A stretch of DNA of 64,000 nt, from assembly GCA_018712805.1 (NCBI GenBank), contig DVGI01000033.1, forward strand, positions 124,001 through 188,000, given 5' to 3'. The notes beneath the pieces are model-generated. The model was not told the origin of the DNA, did no database searches, and saw only the letters and a list, made by a program, of their open reading frames with translations. Each line of letters opens with the position of its first letter. Positions within the stretch are counted from its first letter, which is position 1. The translations under genes and the position numbers were made by a program. This document shows, one piece after another, positions 8,455 through 17,475 of this stretch. The stretch comes from Candidatus Fimenecus excrementavium (GTDB lineage: Bacteria > Bacillota > Clostridia > Oscillospirales > Acutalibacteraceae).

Positions 8455-9309
8455 ATGAAAACCGGTTTGGTCTTAGAGGGCGGCGGCATGCGCGGAATTT
8501 ACACCGTCGGCGTGCTGGACGTGCTTTTAGACAACAACATCCATTTTGACTATGTCATCGGCGTTTCTGCCGGCGCGGGCAACGGCGCTTCTTACATTTC
8601 CGGTCAGCGCGGCCGCGGCTTTCGCGTGGACACACAATATGTCCACGACAAGCGCTATATCGGCATTGACCCGATTTTGCACAACAAGTCCGTTTTCGGG
8701 TTGGACTTTATTTACGACACAATCCCCCAGGAACTCGACCCCTTTGATTACGACGCGTTTTTCGCCGACAAAAGCGAATTTGTCACCGTTGTGACCGACG
8801 CTGAAACCGGCAAGGCGGTCTATTTCGGCAAAGACAAAATCCACGGCAAGGATTTCACCGTTTTGAAAGCTTCGGCGGCGCTGCCGATGTTTACCCCGCC
8901 GGTGGAGTTTGAGGGGCGGAAATATTTTGACGGCGGCGTGGCGGATTCCATTCCGGTCCAGCACGCGCTCGACGACGGTTGCGACCGGCTGTTGATTGTG
9001 CGGACAAGACCGCGCGACTATGTGAAAAAGCCGGAGCGTATGCGCGCCGCTTACACGCGGATTTTAAAAGACTATCCGAACATGATTGCCGCGCTCGACA
9101 ACCGCTATATCGTCTATAACGAGTCTTTGGCGCTTTGCGACCGCCTTCAAAAAGAGGGACGCGCGGTGGTGATTGCGCCGGAATACGCTTTGCCGATTGA
9201 CAAATTCGGCACAGACAAAGAAAAATTGGAGCACTGCTATTACGAAGGCATGCGCGACTGCAAACACGCGCTCGAAAACATTGAAGCGCTGCTTTCCGAC
9301 AAAGCGTAA
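8455..9309 (+). CDS. Patatin-like phospholipase
   Basis: A 284-residue patatin-family acyl hydrolase. The oxyanion motif LEGGGMRG is at residues 7-14, the nucleophile elbow GVSAG follows near residue 37, and the catalytic Asp is in FDGGV near residue 160, so the Ser-Asp dyad is intact. It lacks a signal peptide and would act on lipids from the cytoplasmic side; its substrate cannot be read from the sequence. The layout resembles the YjjU-type patatins. The gene starts directly after the maf stop and is closed by a strong terminator. Confidence 0.85.
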   Translation: MKTGLVLEGGGMRGIYTVGVLDVLLDNNIHFDYVIGVSAGAGNGASYISGQRGRGFRVDTQYVHDKRYIGIDPILHNKSVFGLDFIYDTIPQELDPFDYDAFFADKSEFVTVVTDAETGKAVYFGKDKIHGKDFTVLKASAALPMFTPPVEFEGRKYFDGGVADSIPVQHALDDGCDRLLIVRTRPRDYVKKPERMRAAYTRILKDYPNMIAALDNRYIVYNESLALCDRLQKEGRAVVIAPEYALPIDKFGTDKEKLEHCYYEGMRDCKHALENIEALLSDKA

Positions 9310-9335
9310 TTTCAAATCTGTATTTTAAAAAAACG

Positions 9336-9372
9336 GACAGCCTGCAAAAAAGCGGGCTGTCTTTTGTTTTTC
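9336..9372 (+). terminator. Terminator of the Nudix-maf-patatin operon
   Basis: GACAGCCTGC (9336-9345) pairs with GCGGGCTGTC (9352-9361), one G-U pair, loop of six A, then TTTTGTTTTT. Confidence 0.9.
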
Positions 9373-9380
9373 AACATTTG

Positions 9381-9409
9381 TTTACTTTTTCCCCGGTTTG
9401 TAGTATACT
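9381..9409 (+). promoter_or_regulatory. Promoter of the GDPD-walJ-rlmH genes
   Basis: TTTACT (9381-9386), 17 bases, TATACT (9404-9409), located 37 bases before the GDPD start and directly after the previous operon's terminator. Confidence 0.65.
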
Positions 9410-9445
9410 ATTGGTCGGAAAAATTTTGTTTCGGGAGGTCATTTT

Positions 9446-10333
9446 ATGGGAAATGCAATGCAAAAAATCGCCATGGCCGGCGTTGCGGCGGTCGCCTCCA
9501 CCGCAATCGGTGGTATCGTTTATCGGCACATGCGTTATAAAAGAATCCCGCCGAAGCCTTTACAGGATTTTCAAAGACTCGTGCCGCAAGCGCCCGAGGG
9601 CGTTCACCTGACCGCGCACCGCGGGCTTTCCGCGCAATATCCCGAAAACACCAAAGAAGCTTTCGTGGCCGGCGGCAAAGCCGGATTTTACGCGCTGGAG
9701 TGCGACACCCATTGCACAACCGACGGCGTTTGGGTGGTGCTTCACGACGGGCAGATTAAAACCATGTTCGAAGGCTCCGGCGACGTGAAAGACTATTCTT
9801 ACCCCGAAATGTTAAAAAAGAAAATGATTAACGGCGCGAACATCGACAAATACCCCGAAGCGCACATCTGCACGTTGCAGGAATATATTGACGTTTGCAA
9901 AACCTACGGCTGCCGGCCGATGATTGAAATTAAGGACCCGCGCACCGAAAAAATGCAGGATTTGTATGGCCTTCTCAAAAAGAACGACATTTTACAAAGC
10001 TGCATTTTGATTTCGTTCCACCTTTCCGACCTGCGCGCGATGCGCAAAATTGACGAGAATTTGGAAATGTGGTATTTGGTCAACTACATTACGAACAAAG
10101 TGATTCGGGAAGCCAAAAAAGCCAATTTGGGCGTGGCGTTTTGTGCGCAATACAACGCCTTGCGCCCCGAATACATCAAAAAAGTGTTGGATAACGGGCT
10201 GACCGCCGCCTGTTGGACGGTGGACGACAAAGACCTGCTTTTGAAAATGCTTGACTGCGGTGTGCGTTACATCACGACCAATTCCATTTTACCGAGCGCC
10301 GCGGCGCTCGCCCAAGCGCAAAGAACCAATTGA
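9446..10333 (+). CDS. Glycerophosphodiester phosphodiesterase
   Basis: A 295-residue GDPD enzyme, expected to split glycerophosphodiesters from phospholipid or teichoic acid breakdown into glycerol-3-phosphate and an alcohol. A hydrophobic stretch at residues 8-27 likely anchors it in the membrane. The catalytic set is intact: AHRGLSAQYPENT (about 52-64), ECDTH, VLHDG and MIEIKD. The TIM-barrel ends with ACWTVDD and YITTNS. GGGAGGT lies 6 bases before the ATG. It is followed 16 bases later by walJ. Confidence 0.9.
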   Translation: MGNAMQKIAMAGVAAVASTAIGGIVYRHMRYKRIPPKPLQDFQRLVPQAPEGVHLTAHRGLSAQYPENTKEAFVAGGKAGFYALECDTHCTTDGVWVVLHDGQIKTMFEGSGDVKDYSYPEMLKKKMINGANIDKYPEAHICTLQEYIDVCKTYGCRPMIEIKDPRTEKMQDLYGLLKKNDILQSCILISFHLSDLRAMRKIDENLEMWYLVNYITNKVIREAKKANLGVAFCAQYNALRPEYIKKVLDNGLTAACWTVDDKDLLLKMLDCGVRYITTNSILPSAAALAQAQRTN

Positions 10334-10349
10334 CCCGGAGATTTTTTAG

Positions 10350-11144
10350 ATGATTAAGTTTTGCCCCCTGTTTTCTTCCAGCAAAGGAAATTCCATTTAT
10401 ATCGGCACGCCGAACGGCGGCGTATTGATTGACGCGGGAAAAAGCTGCCGCCAAATCGAAACCGCGCTTAACAACATCGGTGTTTCGCCCGACAGCATTC
10501 GCGCGATTTTCGTCACGCACGAACATTCCGACCACGTAAGCGGCTTGCGGGTGTTCGCCGGCAAGCACCACCCGCGCGTGTACGCGACCGGCGGCACGCT
10601 TTGCGCATTAGACGAAATGGGTATTTTAGACGGGCGCTTTGATGCATTCGCCTTAGGTCCCGACGGCGCGGAGGTCTGTTCGCTGTTTGTAAAGCCCTTT
10701 AAAACCTCGCACGACAGCCGCGAAAGCTGCGGCTATGTGCTCCACGACGAATCCGGCGAGCGCATCGCCGTTGCGACCGACCTCGGCGTGATGACCGACG
10801 CCGTGCGTGACGCGGTTTCCGGCTGTGAAACGGTTTTAATGGAATCCAACCACGATGTGCGGATGCTCGAAAACAACCCGCAATATCCTTATCCTTTGAA
10901 AAAGCGCATTTTGGGCGCCGGGGGGCACCTTTCCAACGAAGCTTGCGCCGAAGCCGTGTGCGATTTTGTGAAGCACGGCACAAAGCGTGTGTTTTTAGGC
11001 CATTTGAGCGAACAAAACAACCTGCCGGCGCTCGCCTACCGCGTGACGGCGGACGAGCTGCAAAACGCAGGCGCCGAACCGGGCGCGGACTTTACCTTGT
11101 GCGTGGCAAAGCCGATTTGGGACGAAAGGGCGTTTTTGTTTTGA
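10350..11144 (+). CDS. walJ: WalJ/YycJ-type MBL-fold metallohydrolase
   Basis: A 264-residue metallo-beta-lactamase-fold protein. The metal motif THEHSDH is at about residues 52-58, preceded by VLIDAGKS and followed by ATDLG and GHLSEQNN. In Bacillus the homologue YycJ/WalJ sits at the end of the wal two-component locus, next to rlmH, and is thought to be a nuclease involved in DNA repair and coordination of cell division. Here too rlmH follows directly, but no walRK genes are present in this stretch. The stop overlaps the rlmH TTG start. Confidence 0.85.
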   Translation: MIKFCPLFSSSKGNSIYIGTPNGGVLIDAGKSCRQIETALNNIGVSPDSIRAIFVTHEHSDHVSGLRVFAGKHHPRVYATGGTLCALDEMGILDGRFDAFALGPDGAEVCSLFVKPFKTSHDSRESCGYVLHDESGERIAVATDLGVMTDAVRDAVSGCETVLMESNHDVRMLENNPQYPYPLKKRILGAGGHLSNEACAEAVCDFVKHGTKRVFLGHLSEQNNLPALAYRVTADELQNAGAEPGADFTLCVAKPIWDERAFLF

Positions 11145-11623
11145 TTTCTGTGACGGTGCTTGCCCTCGGCAAGCTGAAAGAACCTTATATGCGCCAATTT
11201 TGTGCGGAATATGAAAAGCGCTTGTCCGCCTTTTGCAAGCTGAACTTGGTGGAACTTACCCCCGTTCGCCTGCCGGACAATCCTTCGAAAAGCGAAATTG
11301 CCGCTGCGCTCAAAAAAGAAGCGGTGCTTCTGCGCGCGAAAATCCCGCAGGGGGCTTATGTGCTTTCGATGTGCATTGAGGGAAAGCAAATGAGCAGTCC
11401 GGAATTTAGTCAAAAATTAACTTCTCTGGCAATCAGCGGCAGCAGCCATGTGGTTTTCATTCTCGGCAGCTCTTTCGGGCTGGACGACGAGATAAAAAAA
11501 CTTTCCGACTGTCGGTTTTCGATGTCGGAAATGACGTTTCCCCACCAAATGGCGCGCGTGATGCTTTTAGAACAGCTTTACCGCGCATTTCAAATTGCAA
11601 ACGGCGGCAAATACCACAAATAG
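11141..11623 (+). CDS. rlmH: RlmH 23S rRNA pseudouridine-1915 methyltransferase
   Basis: A 160-residue SPOUT-class methyltransferase, a normal length for RlmH. It methylates N3 of pseudouridine 1915 in helix 69 of 23S rRNA on the assembled ribosome. Visible signatures are ALGKLKEPYM at the N-terminus, FILGSSFGL for the SAM knot, and the C-terminal MTFPHQMARVMLLEQLYRA. The TTG start at 11141 matches the family N-terminus and overlaps the walJ stop in a TTGA arrangement. The stop TAG is followed immediately by a copy of the dispersed repeat. Confidence 0.92.
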   Translation: MISVTVLALGKLKEPYMRQFCAEYEKRLSAFCKLNLVELTPVRLPDNPSKSEIAAALKKEAVLLRAKIPQGAYVLSMCIEGKQMSSPEFSQKLTSLAISGSSHVVFILGSSFGLDDEIKKLSDCRFSMSEMTFPHQMARVMLLEQLYRAFQIANGGKYHK

Positions 11624-11656
11624 GTGCCGCCGGGCACACCGACTTCGAGCAGGTAG
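11624..11656 (+). repeat. Repeat module P, copy 1
   Basis: GTGCCGCCGGGCAC (a 5-bp stem with GCCG loop) followed by a conserved tail ending CGAGCAGGTAG. The same module occurs at 46834 and 47268, and inverted at 50730. This copy abuts the rlmH stop codon with no gap. Confidence 0.75.
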
Positions 11657-11717
11657 TCCGATATTATTTTTTATAATTTTGCCCGGTATCATCTTTGCAG
11701 CCATATTTTCCCCAACT

Positions 11718-11832
11718 GGCGCGTGCCGACGCGCGGCGAATCGAGACTTTCACTTGGCACTAAAAACAACCGTGTCCTCCCGACATCGACTTTGTTATAA
11801 CTTTGCGGGCGAGGGTGGAACCTCGCCCCTAC
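11718..11832 (+). repeat. Repeat modules D and B, copy 1
   Basis: A hairpin (GCGCGT against a near-complement at 11719-11736) leads into a roughly 70-base conserved segment containing TCCTCCCGACATCGAC, which recurs at 46734 and 49793. It ends in a B hairpin, GGGCGAGG (11807-11814) with CCTCGCCC (11821-11828), loop GTGGAA, then CTAC. Confidence 0.75.
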
Positions 11833-11859
11833 AACAGCAAATGCACCAATATTTAAAGT

Positions 11860-12052
11860 TTCGTTCACCTTTTCAAAGGTGGTGGAATCCAAAGGCAAAG
11901 CCTTTGGTCGCCCTGCGCACAGGGCGAAATTCTTTCCCTGTAAAAAAGCGCAGGAGGGGAGACAAAACAGTCCGGCGGACTGTTTTGTCGTGGGGAACCC
12001 TCGCCGGGGGTTCCCCGGCGCGTGCCAACGCGCGGTGAATTCGCGCAGGTAG
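11860..12052 (+). repeat. Repeat module A, copy 1 (chain of hairpins)
   Basis: About 190 bases made almost wholly of consecutive perfect inverted repeats: 11866-11881, 11889-11907 (8-bp stem), 11909-11926 (7-bp stem), 11961-11989 (13-bp stem), 11992-12016 (9-bp stem) and 12018-12033. Copies 2 (12156) and 3 (47105) have the same stems in the same order. It has no credible reading frame of its own. Confidence 0.85.
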
Positions 12053-12069
12053 TGTGATAGTATTTTTAC

Positions 12070-12132
12070 ATTTTTTGCCCGGTATCCTCTTCAATGCAAT
12101 CATTCGGGCGAGGGTGGAACCTCGCTCTTACA
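12070..12132 (+). repeat. Repeat module B, copy 2
   Basis: A segment with TGCCCGGTATC followed by the hairpin GGGCGAGG (12106-12113) with CCTCGCTC (12120-12127). One arm position has decayed relative to copies 1 and 3. Confidence 0.65.
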
Positions 12133-12155
12133 ACGGTAAATCCACCAACATTTAA

Positions 12156-12352
12156 AGTTTCGTCCACCTTTTCAAAGGTGGTGGAATCCAAAGGCAAAGC
12201 CTTTGGTCGCCCTGCGCACAGGGCGAAATTCTTTCCCTGTAAAAAGCGCAGGAAGGGAGACAAAACAGTCCGGCGGACTGTTTTGACGTGGGGAACCCTC
12301 GCCGGGGGTTCCCCGGCGCGTGCCAACGCGTGGTGAATTCACGCAGACAGTG
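12156..12352 (+). repeat. Repeat module A, copy 2
   Basis: Nearly identical to the copy at 11860. The last small stem has changed from CGCG/CGCG to CGTG/CACG, a paired change that keeps it folded. Confidence 0.85.
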
Positions 12353-12369
12353 CACACAAGGCGAAAGTT

Positions 12370-12482
12370 CCTTTGCCCGGTATCCTCTTCGATGCAATCA
12401 TTCGGGCGAGGGTGGAACCTCGCCCCTACAAAAATATTGTTCGTTTTGTACACCGTAGGGACAGCCCTTGCGCCTGTCCGGC
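12370..12482 (+). repeat. Repeat modules B (copy 3) and C (copy 1)
   Basis: The TGCCCGGTATC segment, the B hairpin (GGGCGAGG at 12404-12411 with CCTCGCCC at 12418-12425, then CTAC), and a C hairpin GGACAG (12459-12464) with CTGTCC (12474-12479) introduced by GTAG. C recurs near 46990 and 49922. The whole interval 11624-12523 holds no supportable gene. Confidence 0.7.
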
Positions 12483-12523
12483 AAAAAATTCCGCGGTGTA
12501 AAGCAAAATTTTTACATATAAGC

Positions 12524-12565
12524 ACACAAAAACGCCCCGGTTTAAAACCGGAGCGTTTCTTTTTA
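12524..12565 (-). terminator. Terminator of the aroE/K-aroQ genes
   Basis: A 14-bp near-perfect palindrome (12530-12558, one G-U pair on the minus strand) flanked by TTTTTGTG on the minus strand and CTTTTTATA on the plus strand. It probably works in both directions and so also separates the repeat block from aroQ. Confidence 0.75.
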
Positions 12566-12608
12566 TATTGCAATAGTTAAATTTTGTCTATTTTGTTTTT
12601 TGCTGTAA

Positions 12609-13037
12609 TTACCGCGCCGCCAAATATTCGAGCGCTTTTTTATAGCCGTCAAAGCCGAGGCCGATAAAATGCGCTTCGCACGCCTGCCCGGCGTAGGAAA
12701 TCTGGCGGAACGCTTCGCGGGTGCTGATATCGGAAATGTGGACTTCAACCGCGGGGATTGCCACCGCCTTGAGCGCATCCAAAATGGCAACGCTTGTGTG
12801 GGTGTAAGCCGCGGGGTTAATCACAATTCCGTCAAACTGACCGTAGGCCGCCTGAATTTCATCAACGATGTCGCCCTCGTGGTTCGACTGGAAGCACTCC
12901 ACCTGACAGTCGAGTTCTTCCGCCCACTCGCCTATCAGGGCAAGCAGCACCTCATAGGTCTGGGCGCCGTAGATTTCCGGCTCGCGAATGCCCAGCATAT
13001 TGATATTCGGCCCGTTGATTACCAAAATATTTTTCAT
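12609..13037 (-). CDS. aroQ: Type II 3-dehydroquinate dehydratase
   Basis: A 142-residue type II dehydroquinase catalysing the third step of the shikimate pathway, 3-dehydroquinate to 3-dehydroshikimate, as a cytoplasmic dodecamer. It begins ILVINGPNINMLGIREPEIYG, with the catalytic Tyr in IYG, and has QSNHEGDIVD, INPAAYTHTS (substrate loop) and EVHISDISTRE. Its ATG overlaps the stop of the aroE-aroK gene by 4 bases, so two or three successive shikimate steps are translationally linked. Confidence 0.95.
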   Translation of the reverse strand: MKNILVINGPNINMLGIREPEIYGAQTYEVLLALIGEWAEELDCQVECFQSNHEGDIVDEIQAAYGQFDGIVINPAAYTHTSVAILDALKAVAIPAVEVHISDISTREAFRQISYAGQACEAHFIGLGFDGYKKALEYLAAR

Positions 13038-14254
13038 TGCAATTCCTCCAAAATCCGGCGAACGACAGCTTGCACGCTGCCGTCGGCGGCTATTTCCTTG
13101 TCACAAACGCTGCGGTACAGCGGCAGGCGCACTTCGTACATTTCAGAAAGCGCGGTCGCCTTAGAAAGCGGGCGCCCTTCGACCGGTAGTGCGGAAACGT
13201 CGCGGTTTATAAAGAACACGATGCTGTTTTGCCGCAAAATATCGGCGTTTTCAGGGACGGTGACCGCCCCGCCGCCGGTGGCGATAACCGTGCCGCTTTG
13301 CTTGCAAAGGCTTTCTAACACCTCGGTTTCCTTTTGCCGGAACACCGCTTCGCCGCACGCTTCAATCCACGCTTCGGCGCTTTTGCCGGTGCGTTTTAAA
13401 ATTTCCTCATCCGCGTCAAAAAACGGGCGGTTTAATTGCTCCGCGAGCGCTTTCCCGACGGTGGTTTTGCCGCAGCCGGGCATGCCGACCAGTACAATAT
13501 TTTGCATTTCGGTCGAAAGTTTTTTGAAAATGCGGTCGGTTTCGCTGTCGGGAATGTCGTGCCCCAAAAACAGCTCCGCGGCGCGCTTCCCCTGCGCGAC
13601 GAGCATCAAAAGCCCGGAATATGCCGGAATACCCAGTCGCTCGGCGTCTAAAATCAGCTTGGTCTTCTGCGGGTTATAGACAATGTCCAACACGCCGGAA
13701 AGATTCGGAAATTCCGAAAGCGACAGCGGCGCTTTTAAGTTGTTCGGGTACATGCCCACAGGGGTTGTATTGACAATCAAATCCGCGTCGGCGTGGCGGG
13801 AAAGATTTTGATAATTGTTTTCGCCGCTTCTTGAAATGAACACGACTTCACGCGCGCCGAGGTCGGAAAGCACGGCGGAAATCGGCAGCGACGCGCCGCC
13901 CGTGCCGAGCACCAGCGCTTTTTTGCCTTTTACCTGAAATCCGCTTTTTTGGACAAGGCACAAAAAGCCGTCGTAATCGGTATTGTCGCCGTAAAGGCCG
14001 CCGTCTTCTTTGACGATAATCGTATTGACCGCGCCGATGCGCTTGGCGTTGTCGGAAATGCCGGAAAGATAGGGGAGCACGTCTTTTTTATAGGGAATGG
14101 TCACGTTGATTCCGCCGAATTCCCGTTTTTTCAAAAACGCTTCGAGGTCTTGGGGCTCGACTTCAAACAGCCGATATTCGTAATCGCCCAAAAGGGCGTG
14201 AATTTGCGGGGAATAGCTGTGCCTTAAGGTTCTGCCGAGCAAACCATATACCAT
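13034..14254 (-). CDS. Fused shikimate dehydrogenase-shikimate kinase (AroE-AroK)
   Basis: A 406-residue bifunctional enzyme. Residues 1 to about 245 are AroE: SYSPQIH, the substrate site GINVTIPYK, the NADP loop LGTGGAS and NTTPVGMYP. Residues about 250-406 are AroK: the P-loop GMPGCGKTT, FDADEEI and ATGGGAV, with a lid Arg in VEGRPLS. It would convert dehydroshikimate to shikimate and then to shikimate-3-phosphate. Because aroQ follows with a 4-base overlap, three steps are made from two adjacent genes. The ATG has AGGTGA four bases upstream. The AroE half is shorter than free-standing AroE at its C-terminus. Confidence 0.93.
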   Translation of the reverse strand: MVYGLLGRTLRHSYSPQIHALLGDYEYRLFEVEPQDLEAFLKKREFGGINVTIPYKKDVLPYLSGISDNAKRIGAVNTIIVKEDGGLYGDNTDYDGFLCLVQKSGFQVKGKKALVLGTGGASLPISAVLSDLGAREVVFISRSGENNYQNLSRHADADLIVNTTPVGMYPNNLKAPLSLSEFPNLSGVLDIVYNPQKTKLILDAERLGIPAYSGLLMLVAQGKRAAELFLGHDIPDSETDRIFKKLSTEMQNIVLVGMPGCGKTTVGKALAEQLNRPFFDADEEILKRTGKSAEAWIEACGEAVFRQKETEVLESLCKQSGTVIATGGGAVTVPENADILRQNSIVFFINRDVSALPVEGRPLSKATALSEMYEVRLPLYRSVCDKEIAADGSVQAVVRRILEELQ

Positions 14255-14292
14255 AGTGTCACCTGTTTACAATAAAATACACAGTAAAAAAG

Positions 14293-14330
14293 AAACTGCT
14301 TTTGTATGATACCACAAAAGCAGTTTTTTT
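14293..14330 (-). terminator. Terminator after dnaJ
   Basis: AAACTGCTTTTGT (14293-14305) pairs with ACAAAAGCAGTTT (14314-14326) around 8 bases. On the minus strand a TTTCTTTTTT tract follows, 12 bases past the dnaJ stop; on the plus strand seven T follow. Confidence 0.85.
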
Positions 14331-14338
14331 CCAATGGG

Positions 14339-15502
14339 TTATCGTTTCTTTTTGCCGAAAAAGCCTTTTTTGTCGTCGGCGTTGCCGAGATGTGCTGTTT
14401 CGTTGCCGAGCGCCTCGTCAAGTTCACGCAGAAGCTGTTTCTGTCTGTCGTTGAGGTTACGCGGCACGTCGACAATCACGCGCACCAACTCATCGCCGCG
14501 CCCGCGGTTGTTAAGGCTTTGAATACCTTTGCCTTTGAGTTTAAACACATCGCCGGACTGCGTGCCTGCCGGGACATTGTATTGCACTTTGCCGTCAAGC
14601 GTCGGCACCTGTAACGCGCAGCCGAGCGCCGCCGCGGCAAAGCTAATATGCATTTCAACCCAGACGTTATAGCCGTCGCGCTCGAAAATCGGGTGCGGAC
14701 GGACGTTGATTGCCACGCGGAGATCACCCGCAGGGCCGCCGTTTACGCCTTTATTGCCCTGCCCGCGCGCGTTGATAATCTGACGGTCGTCGATACCGGC
14801 CGGGATTTTCACCGTAATTTTCACCGGCTTGCGCACACGACCCGCGCCGTGACATTTCTTACAGGGATTTTCGATAATCGTGCCTCTGCCGCCGCAGCGG
14901 GAGCACGCTTTTTGCGTTTGAATCACGCCGAACGGCGTTCTCTGTTGGGAAGTGACCTGACCGCGGCCGTTGCATTCAGGACAGGTTTTCGGAGAAGAGC
15001 CCGGCGCAGCGCCGCTGCCGTGGCACTCGTCGCAGACTTCAATCCGGCTGAACTGCACTTCGCGTTCGCAGCCTTTCGCCGCCTCTTCAAAAGAGATGGT
15101 CACGCTTGTCTGCGTGTCGCTGCCGCGCTGGGGGGCGTTGGGATTGCTGCTGCCGCCGCCGAACCCGCCGAATCCGCCGCCGAAAATATTGCTGAAAATA
15201 TCGCCGAGGTCAAAATCAAAGCCCTGCCCGTTAAAGCCGCCGCCGTAACCGGCGCCACCCGCCCCGTAGTTCGGGTCCACGCCCGCGTGGCCGAAGCGGT
15301 CATATTTCGCCTTTTTCTCCGCGTCGGACAAAACCTCATACGCTTCGTTCGCCTCTTTGAATTTCTCTTCCGCTTCCTTGTCCCCGGGGTTTAAGTCGGG
15401 GTGATATTTCTTGGCGAGCTTGCGGTAGGCTTTTTTGATTTCATCCTCCGACGCATTTTTATCGACGCCGAGGACTTCATAATAATCTCGTTTGTCTGCC
15501 AT
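14339..15502 (-). CDS. dnaJ: Chaperone DnaJ (Hsp40)
   Basis: A full-length 387-residue co-chaperone that delivers unfolded clients to DnaK and stimulates its ATPase. The J-domain (1-70) has the HPD motif in [11 protein letters not shown] Gly/Phe-rich linker spans about 75-115. Four zinc-finger repeats CxxCxGxG follow from CDECHGSG to CKKCHGAG, then the C-terminal substrate domain. Last gene of the HrcA-controlled operon, 71 bases after dnaK. Confidence 0.97.
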   Translation of the reverse strand: MADKRDYYEVLGVDKNASEDEIKKAYRKLAKKYHPDLNPGDKEAEEKFKEANEAYEVLSDAEKKAKYDRFGHAGVDPNYGAGGAGYGGGFNGQGFDFDLGDIFSNIFGGGFGGFGGGSSNPNAPQRGSDTQTSVTISFEEAAKGCEREVQFSRIEVCDECHGSGAAPGSSPKTCPECNGRGQVTSQQRTPFGVIQTQKACSRCGGRGTIIENPCKKCHGAGRVRKPVKITVKIPAGIDDRQIINARGQGNKGVNGGPAGDLRVAINVRPHPIFERDGYNVWVEMHISFAAAALGCALQVPTLDGKVQYNVPAGTQSGDVFKLKGKGIQSLNNRGRGDELVRVIVDVPRNLNDRQKQLLRELDEALGNETAHLGNADDKKGFFGKKKR

Positions 15503-15528
15503 ATAAGTACTCCCTTATACCGGGTTGC

Positions 15529-15554
15529 GGCAGAGCCCCGCGAGGGACTCTGCC
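15529..15554 (-). promoter_or_regulatory. Hairpin between dnaK and dnaJ
   Basis: An 11-bp stem (one G-U pair) with a 4-base loop in the intercistronic gap. There is no U-tract, so it is more likely an RNA processing or stability element than a terminator. Confidence 0.5.
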
Positions 15555-15573
15555 GGAAAACTGAAACCTTGGT

Positions 15574-17433
15574 TTATTTGTTGCCGTCTTCCACGTCGGT
15601 GTAGTCGGCTTCATAATAGCCGTCGTCACCTTTCGTGCCACCTTGGGCACCGCCCTGCGGGCCTGCCTGTGCGCCGCCCTGCTGTGCGCCTGCCTGTGCG
15701 GCGGCCGCTTTATACATTTCTTCGGCAACCTTGTTGAACTTTTCGGTCAAAGCGTCTTTCTTCGCCTTGATGTCGTCCATGTTATCGCCTTTGAGCGCTT
15801 CTTTCAAAGCGTCAATCTTGCTCTGAATCTCGGTCTTGTCGGCTTCGGCAATCTTATCGCCGTTGTCTTTCAAGATCTTCTCGCACTGGTAAACCATCTG
15901 GTCCGCTTCGTTGCGGGTGTCGATGTTTTCCTTGCGTTTCTTGTCTTCCGCCGCATACTGTTCGGCTTCTTTGACCGCCTTATCCACGTCTTCTTTCGAC
16001 ATATTGGTCGAAGAGGTGATGGAAATGGACTGTTCTTTCTGGGTGCCGAGGTCTTTTGCGGAAACGTGCACGATGCCGTTCGCGTCGATGTCGAAGGTTA
16101 CTTCAATCTGCGGCACACCGCGGGGTGCGGGCATAATGCCGTCGAGGTGGAACACACCGAGGGTCTTGTTGTCTTTTGCGAATTCACGCTCGCCTTGCAG
16201 GACGTGGACTTCCACGGAAGTCTGGTTGTCTGCCGCGGTGGAGAAGATTTGGCTCTTCTTCGTCGGGATTGTGGTATTTCTTTCGATAATCTTCGTGGAA
16301 ACGCCGCCCATGGTTTCAATACCCAAAGACAGGGGCGTAACATCCAAAAGCAGGATGCCTTCGACGTCGCCGCCGAGGACGCCGCCCTGAATGGCCGCGC
16401 CGACTGCTACGCATTCATCGGGGTTGATGCCTTTGAAGGGTTCAAGACCGGTGAAGTTCTTAATGGCTTCCTGAACAGCGGGGATTCTCGAAGAACCGCC
16501 GACCATCAAAACTTTGTTGATTTCGGAGGTTTTAAGGCCGGAATCCTGCAAAGCCTGACGTACCGGGCCCATGGTCGCTTCGACCAAGTCCGCGGTCATT
16601 TCGTTGAATTTCGCACGGGTTAAAGTGGTTTCCAAGTGTTTCGGGCCGGTGGCGTCCGCCGTGATGAACGGCAGAGAAATCGTCGAAGTGGTCACGCCGG
16701 AAAGCTCGATTTTCGCTTTTTCAGCCGCTTCTTTGAGTCTCTGCATCGCCATTCTGTCGTTGCGAAGGTCAATGCCCTGTTCTTTCTTAAATTCGTCAGC
16801 CAGCCAGTCGATGATTCTCTGGTCGAAGTCATCGCCGCCCAAGCGGTTGTTACCGGCGGTTGCCAAAACTTCCTGAACGCCGTCGCCCATTTCGATAATG
16901 GAGACATCGAACGTGCCGCCGCCGAGGTCGTAAACCATGACTTTTTGGTCGTCTTCTTTATCAATGCCGTAAGCCAGCGCTGCCGCCGTCGGCTCGTTGA
17001 TGATACGTTTGACGTCGAGACCCGCGATACGGCCCGCGTCTTTGGTCGCCTGACGCTGTGCGTCGGTGAAGTAAGCGGGAACGGTGATGACCGCTTCGGT
17101 CACCTTGCCGCCGAGGTAGCTTTCCGCGTCGCTTTTCAGCTTTTGCAGAATCATTGCGGAAATTTCCTGCGGGGTGTAAGTTTTGTCGCCGATGGTGACT
17201 TTGTAATCCGAACCCATGTGGCGTTTAATCGAAGAAACGGTGCGCTCGGGGTTGGTGATGGCCTGGCGTTTTGCGACCTGACCGACCATACGCTCGCCGT
17301 CTTTGGAGAACGCGACAACGGACGGGGTGGTTCTTGCGCCTTCGGCGTTCGCAATAACGACGGGCTCGCCGCCTTCGATAACCGCAACGCAGGAGTTTGT
17401 TGTACCTAAATCAATACCGATAACTTTTGCCAT
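15574..17433 (-). CDS. dnaK: Chaperone DnaK (Hsp70)
   Basis: A 619-residue Hsp70 that folds proteins through cycles of ATP binding and hydrolysis with DnaJ and GrpE. The nucleotide-binding domain starts [14 protein letters not shown] and contains [12 protein letters not shown] and [10 protein letters not shown]. The linker [14 protein letters not shown] leads to the substrate-binding domain. The tail is rich in Ala, Gly and Gln, ending in an acidic stretch. The ATG at 17433 was taken because GGAGGAA lies 7 bases before it. Confidence 0.98.
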   Translation of the reverse strand: MAKVIGIDLGTTNSCVAVIEGGEPVVIANAEGARTTPSVVAFSKDGERMVGQVAKRQAITNPERTVSSIKRHMGSDYKVTIGDKTYTPQEISAMILQKLKSDAESYLGGKVTEAVITVPAYFTDAQRQATKDAGRIAGLDVKRIINEPTAAALAYGIDKEDDQKVMVYDLGGGTFDVSIIEMGDGVQEVLATAGNNRLGGDDFDQRIIDWLADEFKKEQGIDLRNDRMAMQRLKEAAEKAKIELSGVTTSTISLPFITADATGPKHLETTLTRAKFNEMTADLVEATMGPVRQALQDSGLKTSEINKVLMVGGSSRIPAVQEAIKNFTGLEPFKGINPDECVAVGAAIQGGVLGGDVEGILLLDVTPLSLGIETMGGVSTKIIERNTTIPTKKSQIFSTAADNQTSVEVHVLQGEREFAKDNKTLGVFHLDGIMPAPRGVPQIEVTFDIDANGIVHVSAKDLGTQKEQSISITSSTNMSKEDVDKAVKEAEQYAAEDKKRKENIDTRNEADQMVYQCEKILKDNGDKIAEADKTEIQSKIDALKEALKGDNMDDIKAKKDALTEKFNKVAEEMYKAAAAQAGAQQGGAQAGPQGGAQGGTKGDDGYYEADYTDVEDGNK

Positions 17434-17475
17434 AATAAATTCCTCCAAACTGATTTCAGTATGTTTTCTTTTTGG

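Noticed and set aside
11624-12482. CRISPR array
   Set aside because: The repeats are not short direct repeats with uniform spacers; they are long, mixed-order palindromic modules, and no cas genes are present.
11689-12573. Several open frames of 60-150 codons across the repeat block near 12 kb
   Set aside because: They run through hairpin chains, recur with each repeat copy on both strands, and lack ribosome sites; the paired substitutions favour structure, not protein.
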